Shown: positions 36,339 through 50,148, counted from the stretch's first letter. The stretch: 64,000 nt of DNA from Parus major (GCF_001522545.3 NC_031769.1:11953888-12017887); one strand, 5' to 3'. Notes: generated by a model not told the origin, from the letters alone. Program-made: numbers and translations.

Positions 36339-39300
36339 ATTGTTAAAAATAGCAATTCCTGATGTGAACTAAGAATTCATAAATGTTTTTTGTTGATATT
36401 GCACAAGAAAAAAAAATTAAAATAATGGAATAATACTCTTAGCTTTTGGAAATTGTCAGAAAAATGTGAAAATAAATTTGTACCAAAAATTAATTTAAAA
36501 GTTTATATTTGTTGAGTTTGTCCAAATATAGTCCCTACAAAAATTTAATTAAATTTCAAACTTTTGATCCTTTTGGAGCTGAACTAGACTTTCTGCAGAT
36601 TGACAAATGGCAAGTCCTTTGCTTTGTTAAATAAAACTTCCAGGCATGTTCCACAACCTGAAGCTAAGCTCAGTGGCATTGGTCAATATGAATCAGAAAG
36701 GTGATTAGAAGAGTTTGCCATTTTTCAAGTCTTTTCTCTAGCTTTTTTTCCCAATAACATAAGGACATTCTAGGAGAAAAGGTAATTGATTGATAATATT
36801 CCTTTTTGATTACCAAGTTGGAAGTGTGCCCTTAAGAATTTTGCCATTACTTCATACTTCCCTTCCCCACAAGTCAGGTGCAGTGAACTGCTTGCTTTGC
36901 AAGACAAAAAAAAAAAAAAGGGTCAGTTATCCCCTTAGTAATTTTCAAATAATTTTTAACTTCATATGTATTGAAAAGATAGAAGGATTGTGCTATATAT
37001 CAAATTAGTCAGGAGATGACAAATGATGCCCCCTCACCCCCAGCCCATATGGTACTTGCTGTGCAGACTGTGACTGTGCCTATTGTATATATTGTGAGTT
37101 TAGTTTTGTCAAATCATCACACCCTTTGTGCTCCTTCTGACTTTCCATACTCCTCCTAAAATTGAATTTCCCAAAGGCCAGCTCCTTCTGAGGTTGGTGG
37201 CCAAGTTTCTGAGGGCTGTTTCAGCAGCAGAAGTTTGAGGGGAGGGGGACTTCTCTCACCCCCTTCACAGTTCTGTATTGAAACTTGACACAGAATTAGC
37301 CAATTATTTCACATGTTCTCACTTTCCTCTTCTTTTGAAAATGTTCTTGATACCAAGTTTAGCAGTTTTGTCCTTAGCTGATGTGTGTGCAGCACACATT
37401 TTCTGTTCAGGTATTAAAATTTTAAGAGGTCATTAGAGACCTTTTCTTAACACAGTAAATTTATATCTTGCCATTCACTTATGTGAAGCACATGTGGCCG
37501 CTGATGATCCTGTGGTAGAATAATTATCCCATATTTAACAACTTATATAACCTTGCTTTCAGTAATTCAAGGTAAGGCTATTTTTACACAATTCAGTATT
37601 TTGCTAGAGTTAGCACATTATGCAAAGTTATTCTAGTTAAAGAAGTGATAGAGCACCACAGGCCAGCTAAAATATACAAGAGAGAAAAAAGATGTTAAAT
37701 GGAACCAGTGAAATGGTCTATCCACTCTTGTATTCAATCACACCAGATATTCAGATCTAGTCTTAGAAAACCTGAAAAGAAACTTCACCCTCTGTTCCTC
37801 TCCCTTCTCTCTTTTCTCTCAAGAAAGGTTAGCTGACTGCATAAGTAGTTCATTATTATTATTTTTCATTGGCTTGTCATATGGGTAATTTTTAAGCAGT
37901 TTTCACCACCAAAATTGACAGAAATTTCTTCTTGCAAACTGACAATGTAATTTGATTCAATTACAGAGGTATACTAGACATTTTAGCAGGACTTCCACAT
38001 AACTGTATTGACAAAATGTCCACAACAAACTGAAATAATTGCATTTGAATTTGCAAGGAAAAAAAAGAAAAACTTTACTAGCAATCCTGTTTAATATGTT
38101 TGAGAGTACAATTCATGGAAAATGTGAACATGGAAGACATGACTGATCACTGCCTGAAGAAAATCATCCTGTCATAAGAGAAAAAACTTCATTAGTATGC
38201 AAAACCTTTTGGCATGTTCACAGAGAATCAAGGACAGGACTGGATCATCAGTGTACTGTGAAATCTTCCACACAAAATGTTTCATGTGCAGTTTTTTATT
38301 CTGCCTATTCCAAAGATGCATTTTCAAGGACTAAAATGATCTCTCAGTTTACTTAATTTTCATTTATTTGATAGCAAAACACAAGAGACAAGCTTAGCTT
38401 TTCCCATGAGGATGTGACCTTAGAATCTTCTCCACATTTACCATACATGTTCATCCTCAGTTATTCTGCCAAATTTAGGAGACAAATAAACCTTTACTGG
38501 GGAAAATTTTTAATGTGATCACTTAAGAGAAGGAATATGACTTGCTAAATGCAAAAAAGGGCTTGAAAAAAATGACAGAAATAGGAGCTTGGCACAGGAG
38601 AGAAGGAAAGCAAGTAAAATGGCATCACACAAATATTTAAATTAATATAAATCTTCTATGCTGGTTTCCAGTATACCCATGACAAGGAAAGGTTCCTTGC
38701 AAGCACATTCTTGTGAAATACAGAATGAGGATTTAAACAGTTCCTCGGTATCAGCAAGCCTGAAAACGGCAGGTAAAAAGGAGCATTTGGAAACATTTTG
38801 CTTCCCCACAGCTGCTCCAGGGTTTTCTGTGTCCCGAGGACTGCATCTGCAGGCGGCTGGACAGCAACCTCCCCTGCCCAGCTCCAAGGCTTTCTGCACT
38901 AATTCCTCACACCGCTTCCCCTGGCACTGAGTACCTCCTTCAGCATGGAGTCACAGCCCAGAATTTCCATTTTCTCTCCAATCAGGCCCATGGGGAGGCA
39001 GCTTGCAGTGGTATAAACATTGTGATGAATTTGTCACACAATGAAAGCAATAATGGAGATTGTGGTCTTATATTCCCCTTCCTTTAGGTCAAATGTGCAA
39101 ATTTTAAAATCAAACATTAGAAAAGAAAAATAAGAAGGTGGAAGGATATAGGATTTGAAGAATATGGTAATAATTTCAAAAACTGCATGAAGGTTGGGCT
39201 ATTTTTAAACTACTTCGTGTTTCAGTTCTCTTTAAGTTTCATCTGTTTCAATGTTTACTAATAGCTCAAACAAACAAAACTCTAGTCTAATTTAAAGGAA

Positions 39301-40043
39301 AGATCATCTGAACTTCTTTCCATGCAGTCTCTAAAATAAGAAGGTGAAATGGAAAGCATGAGAAGTCAGGTTCTATTCAGATGAAAACTAAAGTCCATTT
39401 ACTTTATGAAGCTGAAAGAAACACTTGACTTCAGGTATTCTTTCCCTTACTGTCATGAGTGACCAAATTAAATTTTACTGATTTATCCCTTCAAGATATT
39501 GTCATACATAATAAATGCCTACATAAAGAAACTGCAATAAGAAAAAAAATCTTTAACTGCTGTTCTCTATAGCTGCAAATGCACAAAATATGAAAGTGAA
39601 TAGTTTTTATTAGAGTTTCAACTTTGAAAGTCCAGTCATGCTGTGAACTTGGTGATATAAATTAAGTCAGTGAATAAATAAAATATAAAGTCAGTGAAGT
39701 TGAAAAGTCAATTTTTCTTCTTGTATAAAGCAGCAGAGTTCTACAAAAAATTATCCAAGCTCTATCAAATTGCACCATTCATATAGCAAGGTAACTCAGC
39801 AGAACTGTGTGTGGCATCATTTTTCCCAGTCTATTTGCAACTCATATTTTAACCTAGAGATATGTGATTGTCTATACATGCAGCTAGCTGCTGAACTTTT
39901 TGTGAGCTCATTTTCTTGATGTTTTCAACTAAACCTGAAATTAAGTAGTTAAGATTTTCACTTGCTAAGATTATCTTTAAAATGATCAGAAATCACAATA
40001 ATGCTTTATAACTTCCCAGTTCCTGTCAGTAAAGGGCTATTGG

Positions 40044-40075
40044 AAAAAAAAAAAAAAAAAGAAAAAGAAAAAGAG
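40044..40075. repeat. Poly(A) with GAAAAA units
   Basis: Seventeen A followed by GAAAAAGAAAAAGAG. Simple sequence; no attached retroposon recognised. Confidence 0.9.
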
Positions 40076-40667
40076 ATCTGTATACCCTGAGTTTTGCTTT
40101 GAGCAAGTCAGTTCAGTTTTTTGATGCAGGCATTCTGAGAGGCTATGTGGGTCTTTGGGCCTCAGATATTTATGAAAATACCTATAAATATCAGTTTCCA
40201 TATCTGCCAAGCACTATTCTACCCAAATGTGTGAGCTTCTTACACTCAAAATGGTGTTGTATTCAGACACTTCACTGATGGAAGGCAGATGCGTACCCTC
40301 TTTGTATTTTCTAGTCCATGATTTTCCTACTTTAAAGAATGCTGTTATTTTATTTTTGATATATTTTATTTAACTGATGTGGAAGGTAATCTCAGTGATC
40401 TCAGTGTATCTACTAATGCAATCTGTCAAGCTTTAGAGATTACACTGCAGGGGCTGTTTTCAGAATTGCAGCGGATCAATAGCACAAGATTGTTTAAACA
40501 CACTTGCCTTCTTCCCACCTGAAGCAAATGGTTTGATTATCTCTTCACAGAGATTATGACACAAGGTGCTGACTATGGTTTTAATTTTATTTGATTGATG
40601 GATTTAGATTTCAGCTGCACACTATCCTTATCCACCCACAGTTCAGTTGCCACATTGACATGCCTTT

Positions 40668-40720
40668 TTTTTGTGTCTGTATGTCTCATCTGAAGAGTGG
40701 AGATGATATAGTGGAATAAT
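40668..40720 (+). mobile_element. Possible MIR SINE remnant
   Basis: The words TCTCATCTGAAGAG, then TGGAGATGAT, resemble the conserved MIR segment TTCCTCATCTGTAAAATGGG followed by GATAAT. Only about 35 bp fit and there are several mismatches. Amniote genomes do carry such old MIR pieces, but the match could be chance. Confidence 0.25.
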
Positions 40721-41124
40721 AACTCTCCAGTTTAATATTCTGTTGAGCATCCCCAACTGCAGTTCAGCAAATGCAAAGCTGAGAAGTTTGCTCATTACAT
40801 TTCTGAAAGCTGTTATCTTATTGGCCTTGGAATATGCTAAAAGAAAATAGAAGCCTCAGAAACCAAATGAAAGGCATTAAAAGTAAAAGCCCAGAAGCTC
40901 AGTTATTGAGCTGAAAGAAGTTACTTACATATGAAAGAAGCAAGAAAAATAAGCCATTTGCCCCAGGCCGCCTGATTTGTGAGGGCCTCATTACATTACA
41001 ACAGATGTAGTCTGGAGCTGGTATTTTTTTTCTTTTATCAGAAGTTTGCAAAAATCATTCTGAGATTGTACATATTATGTCTCCTAGTCAGGCTCCCTAC
41101 AAATGAAATCAAATTTCTTGCAGG

Positions 41125-41139
41125 AAAAAAAAAAAAAAA
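41125..41139. repeat. Poly(A) tract
   Basis: Fifteen consecutive A in an AT-rich context. Confidence 0.9.
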
Positions 41140-41849
41140 GAAAATAGAAGACAAAAAAACCTTGTACAATATCACAATTTGTTACATGATACAATATTTA
41201 TTTATCCACTCTGCTTCTATTGTACAATGTAACCAACATAGCTGCAAAGGCTAAAAACTCTGCTAAAATTCTTTTCCCATAAACATGGAGCAACCCAGAA
41301 AGACCTTGGAGATTTGTGATATCCACCAGTTTGCCTCCCGATATAACTCACCTTGCTGGGCTTTGGATGGTAGGATCTAGGCAGCTGGATTGAAGGTGCC
41401 CAGTCTCACAGTTTGGCAGACCAATGATGTCTTGTCACCTAGTCTTACATTAATTACCAAGTATAACTAAGCGATCATTTCTATTTCCACACTCAGTGGT
41501 ATCCAAAGAAGCTTAAATCCACAATAAATTTTTTATTATGCAGTTATTTTATAGCCTAAAACCAGCAAGGAAGGGCCATCAGTTTGCTGAAATGCCAGTG
41601 TTCCCCATCCATCTGTATATTTCCATAATGCTCATATCTGGTGGTGTGGATATGTGTTATTTAGTTTTGTCCTGCTCACCATCATAAAGTAATACACAAC
41701 TCCTATACTAAATATATTGAATTTCTGAATTTTAAACTTTTTTTTTTCTTTAATTAATCATCATAAAAGGTCGAAAAGTATCTTAATTCTCTATTACATG
41801 CACACAAAGTATTGCTATTTTCTCCCTGTTCATTTGAGATCTAATAGCC

Positions 41850-42150
41850 TGTCTGCCCAAGCTGTGAAATGAAACCCTAGGTCTCCAATTAAGAGTCAAT
41901 CACATAAATCTTGAGATGGAAAAGCAGCACAAACACTTGTTCAGAGTTTCAGTGTTACATTATGCCTTTAATTGTGATGACCTTTCCCCATGCACTGCTT
42001 TAATATTGAAATCATGGACTGGAATGAATGCTTTTTATCTTTAGATTAAGTTGGTGTAAGGCTGCTATTTGACTTGCTCTTTATGACAAATGCCAAAAGC
42101 CAAATTCTGATCTCATGTACAGTGGTGTAAATTTAAGGTCTCTCTATAGA
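41850..42150. promoter_or_regulatory. Candidate conserved noncoding element
   Basis: A non-repetitive stretch of about 300 bp with enhancer-like texture: CCAATTAAG near 41886, a TTTAATTGTGATGA block and a TGACCTTTCCCC nuclear-receptor-like half-site at 41978-41989, and AGATTAAG further on. The 11-mer TGACCTTTCCC also occurs in the candidate element at 5560-5800, in both cases followed by a TGCA-containing word. Conservation was not tested. Confidence 0.22.
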
Positions 42151-42514
42151 TTTTCATTTTATATTAAACCACTAATTAGTTCTGTATGAATCACCGGGCT
42201 CCTCTTTAAAACATGTATGCAGTGTGAATAACAGAAAGGAGGTTTTAATAAAATACAAGCTTTATAATTGCAATAGTCTTTTCTGGTTTTTAATTTACCT
42301 GTTAACCAGAAAAAAAAAGAAATTAAATGCTATTATTGAAAGAATACAATATCATTTCAAAAATTATGGAAGATAGATACTTTAACAGGATTATGTTAAT
42401 GATATAAACATGGACTGTCTGGGTTAAATAGACAAGCATGAAGTAAACATTGGGTACATTGGGTAAAATAAGCATGACAGTGTAATAAATATGAACCATT
42501 TACCCTGGAGAGGA

Positions 42515-43158
42515 AAGGAGGCCAGAAAAGATAATTTATATTTAAAAGTCTTCCAAGCTCAAGAGCTGCCCATCCCAGTGAGCAGAAAACTAAAATATCA
42601 GGAGGCCTGTGTGGATGAACATGGAGCTCCTGCCAAAGCTGAAAAACAAAAAGCATATAGAAATACAGAGTTCTGAGCTTCCCTGGGCCAGAGGAATATG
42701 GAGCTACTGGAGAGAGGCCAGCAAAGAGTCACTAAGATGATTAAGGGACTGAAGCCTGTCTTGTATGAGGAAAGACTGAAGGGAGTGGAGGACTCAGAAT
42801 GTGCTCAGTGTGAAAAGAAGGCTCAGAAGGAAACCCACCAATGTGTATAAATATCTGAAGGGAGACTGTGAAGAAGACAGAGACAAGTTCTGGACAAGCT
42901 GCCTCAAGGGCAAGAGGCAATGAGCACAAATTGAGAAACAGGAAGTTATATCTGAGCATAATGAAACACTTCTGGAATGTGAGGGTGACAGAGCAGTGGC
43001 ATAAGTTACCCAAGGAAGTTGTGAACTCTTCATTCTTGGAAATATTCTAAAGTGTTTGAACATCATCTTGGACAACCTGTTCTTTGTGCACTCAAGAGCA
43101 GGTGGGTTGAATCAGATGACCTCCAGAGTCAACCTCAATAATCCTGTGATTCTATGAT
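42515..43158 (+). mobile_element. CR1 LINE with large internal deletion
   Basis: Two separated parts of CR1 are joined here in plus orientation. Left (about 42515-42660): the linker between endonuclease and reverse transcriptase, with CR1-like words such as CAGGAGGCCTGTGTGGATGA and then GAGCTCCTGCCAAAGCTGAA (reading roughly ELL-KLK-KK). Right (about 42690-43158): the end of ORF2 and the 3' UTR, from CTGGAGAGAGGCCAGCAAAG, through GATGATTAAGGGACTGAAG and TGAGGAAAGACTGAAGG, to the final CCTGTGATTCTATGATAT. The reverse transcriptase core expected between them is absent. The 3' UTR differs from the other three CR1s and looks like an older subfamily. No intact frame. Confidence 0.88.
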
Positions 43159-46100
43159 ATCAATAGAGAATCTAACCCATTAAATGTCAAATGGTCAGCA
43201 AAAAAATCCATTATCAAATATGAATGTGAAGATATTAATCTAATAGCATGATTGAAAGTGATTAAGCAATTTTTTCAGTTGAGATCTTGCCCAGACTCAC
43301 TCTATCTCTAAATTCTAATATCACATTTCTCTGAAAACTTGTGTGACAGTTGAGAGGTTTGGGATTCGGTTTGTTTGTTTGCTTTGTTTTTTCTGTCAGC
43401 ACAACATCTGAGCTGAAGAACTCTCACTGGGCAAAGCTTAAATTAGGGAGCCAAGGCTGCAGGTTTAAGAGGTACAGCCTACATACACCGTGTGCAGAGC
43501 TTAACTCGTAACATATTAATCTGCGTTATCATTGAAGCAAATGGAATGTGGAATCCTGCTTCTAGCCTTAAGGATTTTATGTTGTGTTTCTTAAGATTTG
43601 CTTGGGTTAAAATTTGAGATATTGGAAACATTTTAGATTTAGTGTAAAAAGAATTCTTGGTATTTCAAAGCAGGGCAGCTTTTCTCCACACAGTACCATA
43701 CAGACTATCATGTGGCATGAAAGACCGCAGTCATGGACTGTAGTAATTGTGCAAATCAAAAGATTTTCAAGGGGAAAAAAATGTGATTCTTAGAATGTGA
43801 GATGCAAAGTGTAAAACAGACTAAATATACCTTGTGATGCAAGTAGCAAATCTGTGCCTAAAAGTATGCAGAACAAAGAATAAAGAAAAAAATAAAAATA
43901 ATTTTAAAACCTAATTTAATTGAACAACTGAAGGAGAATAGATCTTCAGAATTCATTAGCCTAAATTCATCTTGTAAACAGGATATTTGATAGTTAAGGT
44001 ATTATTTTCAGTAACTTGGCCCAAAAAAAAGCAATAGGAACTGCTTATAATATTGAGTTTGCAGAAAAAAAAAAGATTGTGTTCAAAGAAATGAAAGCAT
44101 GACTTGATCTGAGAGCTTTTGAGAGAAGTAATGTAAAACTCAAAAAAAACAAAGTTCATGTGAATTCTACACATTCAAAAATGAAAAAATAAAAAGAAAA
44201 AATTCTAAAAGAGAGAGATCAGAAATAGCTTTTTTATTTGAGGTTCATTGATTCTTATGTCTAATATCATTAGGTCAGATCAGAGGTCTTTGCCAGTGTA
44301 TCAAACACTTGCCATGGAACATTTTCGTGGAGTGACATTTCCTTTGAAATATCTTCCCTCTTCCAACAGATATGTATTCAGGGGATTCTGGAATGAAAGT
44401 TCAACCTCAACCATTGTTTTTCTCATACTTATATAATTATCTAATTTGTCCTTGAACACAATATTTCTTTCTTTTCTTTGCAATATTTGGTTTCTATGGA
44501 TGTGTTCTAACTGCTAAACAACAAAAAGGTCAGAAACTTACACTTGAAGCCAAATATGGTTTGTTTTACATCCTCGTAGCCTCATGAGTAGCTTGGCCAC
44601 ATCCTTACTACATAACACAAATTGTAACTCATGGACAAGTGTTCCCCTGACACTAAGACAACTATTGCATTAATTGTTTCAAAATGTATAAGGTAACGTC
44701 TGAACCGTGAAAGGCTAAAGAAAACCAGTACTGTGGTGCTCTACAAGAAGAAATGGAGGATATTCACCGCCTTCCCCAGGTGTGATATGACAAGAAGGGC
44801 AGAAAAATGTTTCAGAATTACTCCCCCACTGGGATCAGGTACAGGGTGGGAAACAGTCCATGTAAAAAGCCTGAAGGGTGCACAAGAATTGTCTGTGTGG
44901 AAAATAGGACAAGCTAAAGCTGGAGAAGACGATCAGATCTGTTGTGCAAATGGCTTCTTGTCTGTAACTGAGTTCATGATCTTACTCTGGTTTAATCGGC
45001 TGAGTCTGTGCATTCAGACTGCACCACTGCAGTCAGTGGTGGCTGCATTTTAGCTTTAAAAAGTTAGAGACATAAAGCATTCATCTTCTCTGCAACCTTC
45101 AAAAAACCTTCAAAAACTGTACTTCCCACTCAGTATTTTCTAAGCCAAAAAGATTTAACTATTCAATATTATGTCTGGTAGTCTTATGCTTTTTTTCCAC
45201 CTTTACAATTTTTTTTCCTAGGGCTTTTTTTTTGAGATAGGGTGACCTTGTGAAAATTGAATTTAAAAGGTTTTTCTTGTATGAGATGACGCTGCTTACT
45301 GCAAGCTTTGATTTTTGAAAATACCAAAGATTTATGGCCTAGAGCCAATAAAGCATTTAAATATATCTTTAAGCATCTCATTATTCTTTTCAGATAATCT
45401 AGGCAAATTCTAATGAAGATAATCATATATCTAAGGGTAAACAAATACTTCAACATTTTCTTGGCTCATCAAGCCCACAATAGCAACAGTACTGTAAGGA
45501 ATAAAGCAAAAAGATTACTTCTTCTATGTATCTTTTTAATGTCTGTTTTATAATCCCCATTTGTATACTTTTTGGTTTTTTGTCATTTTATTGCCATATT
45601 CATTGTTTTCTGTCAGATCAATGATCTAATAATAGTTAAAATTGGAGAAATGCCATCTGACTACAAAGCAAGGTGATATGGCTTGTAATTCTTGAAGTGT
45701 CTGAAGAATACTTAATATAAAAATATTAAATATTCTTTAAGCTGATGAAGGACTTTTTTACATTACTTTCTAAATAAACTGTATGACTAGAATCAAACCA
45801 AATTCTGATCCAGAATTTGCATACAACAGACAGGATTAGGTATCTCACACAAGTCTTTGGCTAAAACAGCACCATTCATCACCCCCAAATAAGACCACCC
45901 TGTGCATCCGAGCTAACACTTGTTAGCAGATCCACAGATCTGTTTATCTGCAGTCACCTCTGCAATTCCACTGCAGCTCTGTACCCATCTTCCAGCTGTG
46001 CTAATAGAGCTGTTCCAAGTGCAGTTACTCTTTCTAAGGTCAAAGCATAGACTGTGCCCAAGGGAGACACTGAAGAAGAGGAAAACTACTTGCAGTCACA

Positions 46101-48205
46101 TTAAGCACATGGATTTTTCTATTGTACTTTGTAGCTATAGGTTGACTGGAAAGTAGTCTGAGGCAATCTTGAACCTCTGTGAAAGGAGCATAGAGGAGTT
46201 TAGCAGTTAGCTTAGTTTTTTTGGTCTGAGAATAGTAACATTTTTAGGACAGAGGGAAGAATTAAAAGGGAGCCTAGACCTGGAGTTATTAGCAGATGAA
46301 TAGGGACATGAAGAAGACCTAGGGAGGCAGAAAGACTTTAGTTAGGCTGTATAAAGAAAGCTGGAAACAGTAGACATAATCTTTTGTGGTACTAGAGTAT
46401 TCAATGTGTTTTTAATATATAGGAAGAAATAGATATTGTGCTTATTTTAAATTTCCTTTAAAATGCTTCCTTCAAAGCATGTTTGTCTTTAAATGTCATA
46501 TGGAGATACAGAAGGATGGATAATCTCAGAAAAATTTAGCTAAAAACTCCCTGGATTCAAGTGTTGCAAGTCTCACTTAAAATACAATAGAAAAAAATAC
46601 AAAGCAATACAAGCTATTATTTGTTGTAGAATACCAGATATCTCTTGCTGTGTCCCTACAAAGTTATGAAACATGCATGCAACTGTCAAACTGCCTTCAT
46701 CCAGATATAATAGGTATCATTACAGTTATCTGTGTAAATTAAGCTCTGCCAAAAATAGTATGTAACACTTCCAACCAAGGCCTTCCCAAACTGGAAGAGA
46801 TGATCAAAAGGGACAAGCTTTTATGTTTTTATCCAGCTCTAAAATGTGATTTTTTAAAAAGTACTATATTAAGAGCTGGCATTTACCACCACAGCTGGAT
46901 GCCCAATGATGACATAAGCAGCTTTCATACTGGAGAGAAATATGTCACATTGTTCATTGCTTGATCAGCATAGGGACTGGGAAGGGGAAAATTAACTTCT
47001 ACAGATGTTTGTCCTAAAGTTTATTTTCTCATATGTTTGGGAAAGAGGCTGTATATAGCAGTTCATGTAGTGGCATTGACTGTCTTTATTTGGGACAGCA
47101 TTAATAAGGAGTGAGAAGGAAATAAGGCATGTTAATGAGAAGGAAAGTTTTCATCAGTGTTCCCAGAAACTTACAGAATTTTGATCTTCCTGAGCAAAGC
47201 GCACCCAGCATATTGAAGGCTAGTCCAGTCCTAAATAAAAGTTGAAAAGAAAATTTGATAGCTGATGAAAACCACATTTTTAGTTTCCAATCCAAACTGC
47301 ACAAGAAAGCACAAGCTCATAGTGAAGTTCCTGTGGAAGGCTTTACTTAGTACTTTAAAAAATCCCATTCAGTTAAATACAGGGATATCATACCTTTTAG
47401 CAGAAAGATTAAAAAGGTCTTGTTACATTTATATTCCTTCGCAGAACTCCCAGCATTTCTGCATGATCAGCCCTTTTTTTCCATCCTTGTTCCATGTCTG
47501 TAGCATTAATCTTCTTGGAGTAACTGCTCACTTGCTAAATATATCCATCACTGAAAGATAATTGTAATATATGACAAATACACCTTGAGAAGAATTCATT
47601 ATAGGCACCAATCTGACATCACAGGACAGTGATGTGTTAGCAGTATCTCTTCTCCCCAAACAGGTTGTGAAATCAGAATTTAAGATAATTGTGTGTCTTA
47701 TCTAAAATTCTCCCACCTAAATTGATACTTTATAGATGACTACTGAACTGTTCCTCGAAGCCACAAACCTAAATTAACCTCAAGTACAGGAGAGGTTTAG
47801 TTGTTCTGCATAAGAAGTTAATATAAACAGAGAAGTTTAAATCTCTTTAGCTCTGAAGTTTTTATCTTAATTATTTTTTCTTATCAAAGTAAGCATAAAG
47901 TTTGGAAACAATACACCACAGACTCAGAAGGTATGTCATCCTGCACCCTCTGTTTCCCTTATTGCCATTTTGCATGAGAGAAATCAGGAGTGTGTTTTTC
48001 TAGGTCCCACAGTTCACAGGGTAGTTATAACCCCCTCATTGAAATATTCTGTCACAGCTGTCATGGGGAAGCTGATAGAACTGATAGTGATAGAAAATTC
48101 TCTGGAGTTAACTGTGTTAGCTTCAAACTGGGCAAATTTTATGTGAATATTGAATCCCACTAACATTGCAAAATATTTTTAAAGGAATGATTAGATATTA
48201 TTTAA

Positions 48206-48242
48206 CTTTTTTTTCTTTTCTTTTTTTCTTTTTTTTTTTTTT
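48206..48242. repeat. Poly-pyrimidine (T-rich) tract
   Basis: About 37 bases consisting only of T and isolated C, ending in T14. No adjoining element on the complementary strand is recognisable. Confidence 0.9.
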
Positions 48243-50112
48243 AAATTTAAGATATGGTTCCTTCTCAGTTAGACATTTGAATGGAGATGTTTTAAGTTAA
48301 AAATAGAAAATAATTAATATGTAGGAAAATATATAACTGTTGAAGTAATTTTTATGAGAATTTCATACCACAGAAAAAGAGATAACTTCATATAAATTGT
48401 GTTTTTTCAAATTATCATTTGACTATGGCAAGGAGATTTGTTAATCTAAAATGTTTCCTTACAGTCCAATATCATGTGCATCTGATGTAAGGATCAGTTG
48501 TGTTAGAATGCAATGGATTATTTTTTTTCTGAAAAAGGCATGGGGTCTACTATTAATTCAATAGCAAGTTATCACAAGGAACTTCTGCTGTCTCTGTCTG
48601 AAGGTTTTTGCTTCTTTCATCATCATTTTGCAGGACTCAGATGTGTGTTGTTAAAATCACATAAAAATGTATCTTATTTCAAAGCTCTAAAACTTTTTAT
48701 GGCACCATGTACTGATATTTTGAGCAGTGACAAATTCTGGCTGTGCAGATGTTATCATTTTCAAAGTATAAGGTACTTGTAATCAATGCTACTTTCAGCG
48801 CAGATGTTGAAAGGTAAAAATCAACTGGCACTCTTGTATAAGGTTAAGCCTTTGTTTTAGCCCTCCACAAGAACAGTTTTGTTCAGTTTAGTTTATGGTT
48901 CTGAAAGCAAAGCTTCCCCACAGAGCCCCACACCACGGACGTGTTCAGAAAGCATCACCCAGTCTTATACCCTGACCCCTAAAGTGTCTCCTTACCACAT
49001 TTCCCATTCCTCCCTCTATGAAATTAAGTCACAGCTGATGGCAAAAGCACTGCAGAGAACTTGGAATTATTGCCTTCACTGCTCCTCAAAGGCCTTTAAG
49101 GCACCTTCATATTTCTCTGCAAGCACTTCTGTATTGCTACTCACAGCATGTTTGTGGAGAACAGATTAAAAGAAGCTCTTATTCCCACTCCTTCTGGTGG
49201 GAGATGACTGAAGAGGGATCAGCACCCTTGGTTGTGCTGAATATCGGTATAAGAGAAGGAATTTGTCACCTATGGGCCTTGAAGCTCAATGTTATTTTAA
49301 TCGTTACTCTGGTTTTGAGGTAAAGTCACTGTCTGTTCTTTTGCCTTGAGCATAGAAACAATGTTGAGGGAAGACTGTAGCACTTCATTCCAAAATGAAC
49401 CCTGTCCAAGAGTTGTTCAACAGATGTTATTTTCCTTGCGGTCTTTTCTCCAAAGCCTTGTTAACACAAGAGATTGAATTTTTACCTCAGGGATTCAAAC
49501 TTTATTATGGACCTACAGGTAAACTTCTTACTTTGATCAAATAAAAAAAGGACAAAACAGTGCCCTAACTTATAGCTGTAAAGAGTAACATCAGAGAGGA
49601 AAGGAGGCTGAAATTTTGATTCATCTTAATCAAGTTATACCCATATGTGTTTGAGAGAGACATCCTACTCCCAGTTTACTGCAGATGTATTGCTGTTCAT
49701 GCATATCACATTGTTCAAGAAAAAGTAAATGGCAAAAGAAGAAACAACAACAGACATTAAATGAGTTTTTCTCAGTATATCACAGCTGTAAGAGCTGACC
49801 ATCTCTACCCCCAAGCCTCAAAAGAAGGTGAGTTCCATCGACTGAAGTGTAAGATTCAGGCATATTTAACTGTAGAGTTGCAAGGAAGCTTAATCCCAAG
49901 CATAGGATATTTATTTTACAACTGCAGGAAAGATTTTTATTTATTCAGTGCTGTTCTTTGCTATCTGTGAGTTATACTGTTCTCAGTAGAAGCCCATCTG
50001 ATGCAGGTAATATACTGATAAGGGAGTCAAAATGCATCTATGCCTTTTAAAGCAATAAAAGTTGAAATGTCTGAATTTGTGGTGCTTCCATTAGTAGTTT
50101 TCACACTGCATG

Positions 50113-50148
50113 TGCTTTACTTTGAACACTTGCTTTACTTTGAACCCA
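50113..50148. repeat. 18-bp tandem duplication
   Basis: TGCTTTACTTTGAACACT at 50113-50130 is followed directly by a near-identical copy ending AACCCA at 50131-50148. A simple local duplication. Confidence 0.85.

Larger units (their letters stand above)
36339..42514. other. Unique AT-rich sequence, no gene recognised
   Basis: No coding exon recognised. Homopolymer runs lie at 36906-36919 (A14), 40044-40060 (A17, followed by GAAAAA units) and 41125-41139 (A15). A pyrimidine tract lies at about 37795-37822. A GC-richer patch with several CpGs lies at 38745-38935. A possible MIR-like remnant and a candidate conserved element are listed separately. Confidence 0.55.

Noticed and set aside
42396..43075. 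Minus-strand open frames of up to 93 codons
   Set aside because: Antisense frames of the deleted CR1 element, with no recognisable product.
44733..45053. Plus-strand open frame of 106 codons
   Set aside because: No recognisable domain. No supporting promoter, splice or polyadenylation context could be established.
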